Both the position numbers and the translations under genes were made by a program. Positions 48,731 to 57,130 of a stretch of 64,000 nt of DNA are shown piece by piece (the first letter of the stretch is position 1; every line of letters starts with the position of its first letter). Below the pieces are notes generated by a model that saw nothing but the letters and a program-made list of their open reading frames with translations, was not told where the DNA came from and did not search any database. The DNA comes from Microplitis mediator (taxonomy: Eukaryota > Arthropoda > Insecta > Hymenoptera > Braconidae): NCBI RefSeq assembly GCF_029852145.1, contig NC_079979.1:19975901-20039900 (forward strand), in the 5' to 3' direction.

Positions 48731-50718
48731 GTGATGACTTTTTTATTTTGGAGGTTTGTAGGTAACATCATAGACTTTCAACTAAATTTGCACCAACTTT
48801 CGAGAATGTCTCCTATTTCGAAGTTCTCACTGGCTCCAGATATCAAAACTCAGTATCAATGCAGATAATATGAAAAATATAGTCATGGCACGGGATAAAA
48901 CACGACTTCAGACCTCGGACAATGTCAGGGGCAGTCAATTTCACCCTCGTCTGAAAACGTCTTTTTATCCCTTGCCGCGTGATCTACTATTGAAATTTGG
49001 TTTTTTAAAAACATGTATTTATTTATTTTTAGATATGTGGTTAAAAAGTGAATTCAATGTGTTCGCGTTCGGATTTGTGAAAGTTAATATATAAAAAAAA
49101 TGGAAAAATAAATATAAAAAGGTGCCCAAGAAACAAAGTTATCTCAATAAGAACAATAATTCACAATTAAAACCATAAATAACAGAGCTTTTTAAATACA
49201 CGTGAGAATTTATTACAAGGACTATTTAACGGATTAATAAAATAGGTTTTTTCAATAAAATTATAAATAAATAAATAAATAAAATAATGAATGACTAAAA
49301 CTATTAAAGTTAGCAGCGCGTGATTAACGCACAATATTTAGTAATAATTATTTAAATAAAACTTAAAATAAAGTAAACAATAATGAGTTAGTACATCCTA
49401 TGGATGTAAATATTGTTGTCTCAGCGTCATTGTCATCTTGTACGCAATTATTTATAGAAATAGGCCATTTTCTACTCATGACAACAATGTTATCATCATC
49501 GTAATTTAAATTAACAGCAGCAAAAAGACTTGATATTTAATAAACGATAAAATAAATGGGCAATTTAATAACAAGAAAAATAAAAAGGTTTTTAAAACAA
49601 AGGTTGGATAAATAATAATAACAATAATAATAATAATAATAATATTAAATTACACTTAATTATTAATGTATTATAGTAAATTGCAGATTTTTTATGTAAT
49701 TAATTTATAGCGTGAAAAAAAAAATGTTAAATGTCGTCGGGTGTTCGGAGTACTTATTCTATGTAAATGAAATTTCAATTATGAATGGATGTATGATTGT
49801 TCAGATGTCAAATTTGTTTTTTTTTTCTTTTTTTTCATGTTTATTTACTGGCATTTAAATGCTGTATTAAAATTATTCGCATGTAACATCCAAGTTCCGC
49901 TGATATCTTACATACTTTTTTTAATTATTAATTTAATAATTTAGTATCCCTATAAATATAAAGAAAATAATAATAATAAAACATATAAATATATATATAA
50001 ATTCGCAATATATTTGTACAGCGTGTGACAATTAAAAATAGTTACTTTGATTTTTTACAACTAAGATTTAAAATAAATTTTTGTAATTACTGTAAATGCA
50101 TGCAACAAAATTACCATTTACAGCTGTACAAATATAATAATTAAATTATTTAAAATTAAAATAAAACATTTTGTTAACCATGACAAGTGGTACCGATCTA
50201 CTGTTCACGGAAAATTATAACTATTTTAATTATTATTATTTTTAGTACTGTCATGTCATTAAATCGAGGGTAACTTATACAGAAATTTAATATTTTTTCT
50301 TTCATGATTCATAAAACGAATTTAGATTTCAATTGTGGTTATAATTAATATAAAAAAAAAAAGTATAAAAAATTGTGCAATTTTAATCCGGCTAAAATTT
50401 ATAAACTACTGCCTTTATTTATTATACAACGGAAATAAACGAATAATCGTAATAAAAAGTTAAATAAACAAATTTAAAATAATTAGTATTAAGTTAAAAT
50501 TAATGTGTACTCTTTGAAATATAATAATAGTAAAAAATTTACATTATTATCTCTTTTTATTAATTTATTAGCAAAAAAACATTTCGCAATTACACTCTAC
50601 CAGCTGGCTAATGTTTTTTTTTAATTACGCTTTGAATAAATTCATTGAAATTCAAATTTTTATTGATTACATTACAGGAACCAGGAATTATTATTTTTAG
50701 CATGACAGTAAAGTTGGC

Positions 50719-50920
50719 ATGATACTGAAGTTAGCCGACGTCAAATAATTTTTAGATTTTTTTTTAAAATATAAATAATAAAAAAAAAATATTTTAAAAA
50801 ATGGCACATATAGTTTTTTGAATTCTCTACATGTGCATTTTTTTAGTTTTTTTTTTCTTCATAAATTTGTTGTAAAAAAAAATCCTAAAATTATCAATTG
50901 TCTGTTGACTTCAGGATCAT
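50719..50920. mobile_element. F1 MITE with 9-bp target duplication
   Basis: It starts ATGATACTGAAGTTAGCCGAC and ends GTTGACTTCAGGATCAT, 202 bp. AAAGTTGGC flanks it exactly on both sides (50710-50718 and 50921-50929). Confidence 0.85.
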
Positions 50921-51090
50921 AAAGTTGGCGGACATCTGAAAATTTTTTAAATTTTAAAATAAAAAAACAAAATTTTAAAATGGGCTTTTAGAAAATTCTG
51001 AAATCGGTACATGCATTTTTTTTATCCATTTAATTGTTTAATTTTTTTATATGTAATTCAAAAATTGTCTTATGTCTGCTACATTTACCC

Positions 51091-51295
51091 ATGATCCAAA
51101 AGTTTACAGACAATTAAAAATTTTTGGATTTTTTTTTCACCAAATGAATTACAACAATAAAAAAAAATAAAAATATCCACATGTAGAAATTTAAAACATT
51201 ACAGGTGCAATTTTTTCAAATATTTTTTTTTTATGATTTACTATTTAAAAAAAAAAATTCAAAAATTATTAGACGTCGGCTAACTTCCGGATCAT
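51091..51295. mobile_element. F1 MITE with 8-bp target duplication
   Basis: It starts ATGATCCAAAAGTTTACAGAC and ends GGCTAACTTCCGGATCAT, 205 bp. ATTTACCC is repeated on both sides. Confidence 0.75.
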
Positions 51296-51410
51296 ATTTA
51301 CCCTCATATTTTTAGCTAAAAATTTTTAAATTAAATTTAAATTTTTTGTAAGCAAACGAGCTGGAGATTTTTAAATTTCAAATTTAGTCCACTCAGTTTC
51401 CATCTCGAAC

Positions 51411-51578
51411 GACAAGTGAATATAGCAGACAGACAAATTTAAAATTATAAATAATTTTTAAAAAATGCACTTGTTAATTTAAAATTTTTTTAAACGCGCA
51501 TTTTTTAAAAATTTTATATTAATTATTTACTCCATTCGTTAATAATTTTAAATTTATCAGTCTGCTACATTCACACTC
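51411..51578. mobile_element. F3 MITE
   Basis: It starts GACAAGTGAATATAGCAGAC and ends CAGTCTGCTACATTCACACTC. The flanks are ATCTCGAAC on the left and ATCTCGAGC on the right, a duplication with one mismatch. Confidence 0.7.
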
Positions 51579-51587
51579 ATCTCGAGC

Positions 51588-51789
51588 ATGATACTGAAGT
51601 TACCCGATGTCTAACAATTTTTGGACTTTTTTTTAGACGGTAAATTATAAAAAAAAAATATTTTAAAAAATTGCACTTGTAGTCTTTGAAATTTTCTACA
51701 AGTGCATATTTTTAGATTTTTTTTCTTCAAATTTAATTGTCCTAAAAAAAATCCAAAAATTTTTAATTGGCTGCTAACTTCTGGATCGT
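51588..51789. mobile_element. F1 MITE inserted next to an F3 MITE
   Basis: It starts ATGATACTGAAGTTACCCGA and ends GCTAACTTCTGGATCGT, 202 bp. ATCTCGAGC flanks it exactly at 51579-51587 and 51790-51798; the left copy is also the right flank of the preceding F3 element. Confidence 0.85.
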
Positions 51790-52030
51790 ATCTCGAGCGC
51801 GCATTTTTTTGAACAAAATTCAAATTTTTAAACAAAAAAATAAATGACTCAGTCGATAAATGATAAGTTTTTTTTAAATTTTATCATAAATAGATGTCTC
51901 TATTTCTCATATTCTCATTTCACTCGTTATTTTATCTTTAATTACATCAATTACTCAGTTCATTAAACATTACTCCATATTATTTAAATATTTTTTTTTT
52001 TCTTTTAAATAATTATTATTGTAACTTGTG

Positions 52031-52225
52031 TCAAATTTTATTCAAAATTTGAATTGATTCGAAACAAGTAGTTTGTGGTGGCAGTAAACCTTTGGGTTGA
52101 GGCTTTAGGTTACGATGGCGTCGCTTAGACGACGACCATGTCGCGTGTCGTTTCATTGACGGACCCTTTATTTTACAAAAGTTTTCGACTAAGCGATTTT
52201 CGCAGATTTTAGGTATGTACTTCAT
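52031..52225 (-). CDS. Possible small protein of 64 residues
   Basis: On the minus strand an ATG at 52225 opens a 64-codon frame with balanced, non-repetitive composition, unusual here, where random frames are Phe/Asn/Lys/Ile-rich. It includes KGPSMKRHATWSSSKRRH followed by a proline-containing segment. It is basic and has no signal peptide or membrane segment. It stands head-to-head with the MADF-BESS gene, start codons 285 bp apart, as real genes often do. An alternative is a terminal exon of a spliced gene, since CT|GTGAGT just upstream of the ATG resembles a donor on the same strand. I do not recognise the family. Confidence 0.4.
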   Translation of the reverse strand: MKYIPKICENRLVENFCKIKGPSMKRHATWSSSKRRHRNLKPQPKGLLPPQTTCFESIQILNKI

Positions 52226-52510
52226 ACTCACAGTTTACAAATGAAAATACGTTGGCGATTGTCAATAATTAAACAATAACACTATTTTTTTACAACCAAA
52301 TAAAATATAAATAAAATGGAGATCGTGCTGTTGAATAAATTATAAAATTATTCCTATAAAAGGTCATTCGGTCTGGCAACCAGCCATCAGCAAATGACCT
52401 ATTATTAAAAACAAAATAAAATTAAATGAAGAAGACGTTTTTTTTAGATATGAATTTTCTATTTAAGATTTATTATTTTTTCAGATTTAAATTTATTTTA
52501 CTACTGACAA
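52226..52510. promoter_or_regulatory. Probable bidirectional promoter upstream of the MADF gene
   Basis: The stretch separates the MADF-BESS start codon from the possible small minus-strand frame. It includes a GC-richer patch, GGTCATTCGGTCTGGCAACC (52362-52381), with an inverted-like AAATGACCT shortly after. Confidence 0.35.
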
Positions 52511-54747
52511 ATGATGATGCCAACAATGCCTCCTGATGCTCACAAAATATCATTAAAAATTATTGAAGCTATTAAACAACATCCTGTACTTTATATTTCT
52601 GATGTAAAAGGGACTGCTATTAAATTACAAGAGTTTCGTCAAAAAGTATGGAAAAGAATTTCTGATGAACTAGGATTAGATGGTAATTATTTTTTATTTT
52701 ATTTTTGAATATCGAGATGAAGATTTTTAAAAATCTAGTGAATTTAAAAAATTTTAAGATACTGAAGTTAGCAGGCATCTAATAATTTTTATGAGTGTGA
52801 ATTAAGCAGACAGTTGTCAACTTTAAAAATTTTGAAACAACCCAAGTAGCACAGAGTCAACTTTAAGATGTCTTTTAAAAGGATAAGACAAATTTTTTTT
52901 GTCTCAATCACCTTTTTTGGTATAAATACGACATGCAAATATCGGTTCCGAAGACAGAGAAAATTTGTCTTGTTTTTCCTGTCTCATGCTAATTAAAAAG
53001 ACATTGAGATGACTTACTTTACCACTATTTGTAATTTACTTTTTGTCGTCACTTGTGGTAAGTCTTAAGTATACAGATTTTCGGTGACATAAATTTCTGA
53101 TCGTTTTGTCAACATATTGGTGCTTTATCGATGTCAAAAAGTTGCCTAAAAACTGATATCTTATAGATGTCAAAAAGGCAAGTCTGCTACTTGGGAAGTC
53201 AATTAAATGTTAATCGAATAAAATAAAAAAATACGCATCTATAGAATTTAAAAATCAGTATGTGCATTTTTTTTATTCTTATTTTTTTAATTGTTTAATT
53301 CGTTTATTTTTAATTTAAAATTTGTCTCATATCTGTTACACTCAATAATTTTTTGATTTTTTTTAAAAAAATAAATGATAAAAAAAAATCAATATATATT
53401 TGAAAAATTGCACCTATAGCTCTTTTAATTTTTTACAAGTGCATATTTTCATATTTTTTTGCAATCGATCTAGTGAAAAATAATCCAGGAATTTTTAATT
53501 GTCTACTAACTTCAGGATCATAAAATTTTTTTTCAATTGATATTAAATTCCTTAATAAATTATTTACTAATTATAAAATAATTATTTCAGCGTCTTGGGT
53601 TAGACTCAGATGGAAAAATTTACGCGATACTTACTGTCGTATATTAAAATTTAAAAATAAAGCTGAAAAAGGCGCCAGAAGAAAAAAATGGATTTTCGAA
53701 GATCATTTGAGTTTTTTAAAATTTCCGTAAGTACCAAGACATACAAGTGCCCACTTTCAAAACCCACTAACTTTCGGCGCCAATTTTCATTGTATTTTAA
53801 ATTCATCTCCAAAAAACCGAGTATTTGATTTTAAAAAATAATTTAAATTCAGCCCGCGAAATTTGAATTCTGGGTTAAAAAATAGGGCGACTGTATAAAT
53901 TATTGATATTTTATATATTTAATTATTATTTTATACTAGATATGAGCCAGATTATGTACCACAGTGCGTAGAATTAAGCGACGAGTACATAGAAGAAATA
54001 AATCGCGGCGGAATCAGTACGGAAAGTCTTCTAGAGCAATTGGAAGACCGCAATGATGAAGATTACAGTGAGTATTTAGAAGTACTAGAAGAAACGAGTG
54101 CTGACCCAATAACTATTCTACCTGACGACACTTCCATCGAAATAATAGACAACGGCCAGCATTTAACTGCTGAAATAATTGGCAGTTATGAAAATCAAAA
54201 TATCAGCGAAGGCGTTGATATTTACACGCAAATTCAGTCAAAGTATCGTAAAATTCGTCCCAAGAGAATGAAATATAACGATGACACTGAAGACAACCGA
54301 GAGTCAGTCGAGCTTACCAACAATTACGGAATACTAAGTCCTAATTTTAAAATAGAACAATTAAAATTACCGCGAAATAACAACGTCAATGTCAATCCCA
54401 TAATTATAACAAACGCGTCAACCCAGAGCTCGCCTAAAATAGTAAATGAAAAAAAACAAGACGACGATGAAAATAAAACTGAACAATCCCCAGTTAAATT
54501 ACAGCCAGTGGAATCATCAAGTATGGAATTATTTTTTAATAGTATGGCGCAAACAGTTAAGTCATTGCCGCCAAAAGCACAAGCAGAAGTAAAAATGGCG
54601 GTTTGTAAAATAGTAACTGAGGCAGAACTGAGGTATCCTAAAAAAAAATTATCCGCAAACACTCAACAATTTATTACACCTCCAGGTATGATTCCAAAAT
54701 TAGTATTAATTCCATGTAGTATGATCGATAATCACGAAAATAAATAA
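52511..54747 (+). CDS. MADF-BESS domain DNA-binding protein
   Basis: MADF-BESS proteins (Adf-1 and relatives) are insect sequence-specific regulators: MADF, a Myb-like fold, binds DNA and BESS mediates protein interaction. Three exons, 52511-52682, 53591-53726 and 53940-54747, join in phase to 371 residues. The MADF domain covers about residues 14-105, with HPVLYISD, VWKRISDELGLD, SWVRLRWKNLRDTYCR and KKWIFEDHLSFLKFP. The middle is acidic, rich in Glu, Asp and Asn. The BESS-like motif near residue 300-335 reads MELFFNSMAQTVKSLPP followed by a helix ending KIVTEAELRYP. Several ATGs stand in a row at the start; the first was used. Intron 1 carries three transposons nested in one another. The family is large in insects, so I assign no orthologue. 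Confidence 0.88.
52757..53521. mobile_element. Triple-nested MITEs in MADF gene intron 1
   Basis: The outermost is an F1 element (GATACTGAAGTTAGCAGGCAT at left, CTACTAACTTCAGGATCAT at right). Inserted in it is an F3 element at 52791-53344, flanked by an exact 9-bp duplication, ATAATTTTT. Inside that lies a third element at 52841-53195 with ends CCCAAGTAGCA and TGCTACTTGGG. The insertion order is therefore F1, then F3, then the CCCAAGTAG element. Confidence 0.82.
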
Positions 54748-55490
54748 AATTAACGGATAAGTTTTCATTGTAATTTTAAATGATTAATTAATTAATTATT
54801 TTTTTTGCTTTAGTTTTACGTAAAATTAAAGTAGAAATTACCTGTGTCGTGAAATATTATTTTTGAAAATAAAATAAAATATATATATAGTGGATATATT
54901 TAAATGATTTATATTTATTAAATATAATTAAGATATATTTACATTTGTTTTAGAGTTACAATATTAAAAGGATGTTAACTATATATTTTTAAATTTATAA
55001 TAATAATTAATAATAAAAACAATATAATTCATTTGGCAACTATGTTTTAATCTTTGTATAAATCAAAAAGCTTATCTATTTTATTATAATATTTTTTTTT
55101 TTATTTAAAAGTCCGCTGCTGTGGAAGACAAAGTAGAGCAGTGAGATTCTATAAAAATTTTTCATTATTTTTATCAACTAAATTACTACTGTTATTATTT
55201 ACTGAACAATTAAATGTTTTATTTGTTTTCGATGTCTCAATGTCTGTAAAAAAAAATTATTAAATTTTTTACTCCTAGTAATTTGATTGTAAAATTCTAA
55301 ATTAAAAAAATTTAATTTCAAAGTTCACTACAAAAATTAATAAGCCGAAAAAAATGACTTTAATGACAACAGTTCGTTGATTAATATAAATTAATACTCT
55401 AAAAATTATTTTTTATAAACTTATTGATAATTTAAAATTATTTTTAACATTTGAATATCTGATGTTTATGTTAATTTTATATACAAAAAA
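54748..55490. other. MADF gene 3' UTR and intergenic DNA
   Basis: AATAAA sequences follow the stop codon, including one near 54870. No coding region is seen up to the tandem MITE array. Confidence 0.45.
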
Positions 55491-55493
55491 ATT

Positions 55494-56487
55494 ATAATCG
55501 AAGTTAGCAGACAACTTGTAATTTTCGGATTTTTTTTTCAACAAATTAATTACAAAAAAATGAAAATTAAAAATATACACGGACAGAAAATTTATAAAAC
55601 CACAGGTGCAATTTTTTCAAATATTTTTTTTTTCAGTTTATCGTCTAAATAAAAATCCAAAATTTATTAGACGTCTGCTAACTTCACTATCATAAAAAAT
55701 TATGATCCTGAAGTTAAACATTTAATAATTTTCGGATTTTTTTTTCAGCAAATTAATTACAAAAAAACGAAAACTAAAAATATGCACGGATAGAAAATTA
55801 AAAAAACTACAGGTGCATTTTTTTAAATATTTTTTTTCCAGTTTATCGTCTAAATAAAAATCAAAAATTTATTAGACGTCTGCTAACTTCACTATCATAA
55901 AAAATTATGATCCTGAAGTTAAACATTTAATAATTTTCGGATTTTTTTTTCAGCAAATTAATTACAAAAAAACTAAAACTAAAAATATGCACTTATAGAA
56001 AATTTAAAAAACCACAGGTGCAATTTTTTCAAATATTTTTTTTTTTTCAGTTTATCGTCTAAATAAAAATCCAAAATTTATTAGACGTCTGCTAACTTCA
56101 CTATCATAAAAAATTATGATCCTGAAGTTAAACATTTAATAATTTTTGGATTTTTTTTTCAGCAAATTAATTACAAAAAAACGAAAACTAAAAATATGCA
56201 CGGATAGAAAATTTTAAAAACTACAGGTGCAATTTTTTCAAATATTTTTTTTTTTCAGTTTATCGTCTAAATAAAAATCCAAAATTTATTAGACGTCTGC
56301 TAACTTCACTATCATAAAAAATTATGATCCCGAAGTTAAACATTTAATAATTTTTCAAAAAATCAATTACAAAAAAAATTTGCACATGTAAAAAATTTTA
56401 AAAACTACAAGTGCATTTTTTTTTAAATATTTTTTTTTTATAATTTATTGTTTAAAAAAAAATCCAAAAATTATTAGACGTCAGCTT
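55494..56487. repeat. Tandem array of five F1 MITE units
   Basis: Unit starts (ATGATCCTGAAGTTAAAC or variants) fall at about 55494, 55702, 55907, 56116 and 56324, a period of 205-209 bp. Each unit has the F1 interior and the inverted end GACGTCTGCTAACTTCACTATCAT, followed by a short AAAAATT linker. The middle units are nearly identical to each other, indicating recent unequal exchange or rolling amplification. The last unit is more decayed. Confidence 0.88.
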
Positions 56488-56494
56488 CAGTATT

Positions 56495-56690
56495 ACACTA
56501 AAAAGTCGGTAGTGAATTCGGAGTGATTACGAATTTTTGAAATTCAAATTCACTCCGCCACTCGGACTCCCGGAGTTTCACAAAAAATTACTCTGGTTAC
56601 GAAATTTATTTAAATCCGCATTCACTCCAAATTCACTTGGAATTTAATCCGCGTTCACTCCAAAAATTTTTTACAGTGCATAGACAGTTA
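56495..56690. repeat. CGGAGTGA-type palindromic repeat
   Basis: ATTCGGAGTGATTACG is followed by several TTCACTCC and AATCCGC motifs, ending near TTTTTTACAGTGCA, with an inverted CACTAAAAA at the left. It is related to 23290-23500 in ADAM10 intron 3. Confidence 0.55.
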
Positions 56691-57130
56691 CTATAATTTT
56701 ACGCATGCCATTAATATCGTGCTTATATATTTTTTAAAAACATTTCGACGTATACATGACCACATATTTTTTTTTATATTTACATACTTTTTTGGATGGT
56801 AAATACTTTTATGTATAGAGATTATTCACAGCCTTATATTGAAACAATACACATATATATACATATATAAATGTATACATATATATTTATATATATTTCA
56901 CTAAAATTTTTATTTAGTACCGTATCAAGACGATAAGCCGTATGCTATTTGTCAAAGACTTGAGAGTAACATAAAATAAAATAATAAATCGCCGAGTATA
57001 AAACAATAAAGAAAATAAAATGTATGTGTATATATATGATATCTAAAAGAGAGTTAGGTTTTAACAACTCAGAGAATCTGAAGACTAGATATTCTTAATT
57101 TAATAAAATAAAAATAAAAATTTAGTGAGT
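56691..57130. other. Intergenic DNA downstream of the Rab GEF gene
   Basis: Low-complexity DNA with TATA/CATA runs. On the minus strand this would hold the 3' UTR of the Rab GEF gene; AATAAA-type signals on that strand are possible but not distinctive. Confidence 0.4.

Larger units (their letters stand above)
47302..52030. other. slimb 3' UTR and repeat-rich intergenic DNA
   Basis: No further CDS is visible. The region carries at least seven palindromic elements (listed separately), an (AAT)n tract near 49616-49650 and many AATAAA signals. The actual poly(A) site of slimb cannot be placed by eye. Confidence 0.5.
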
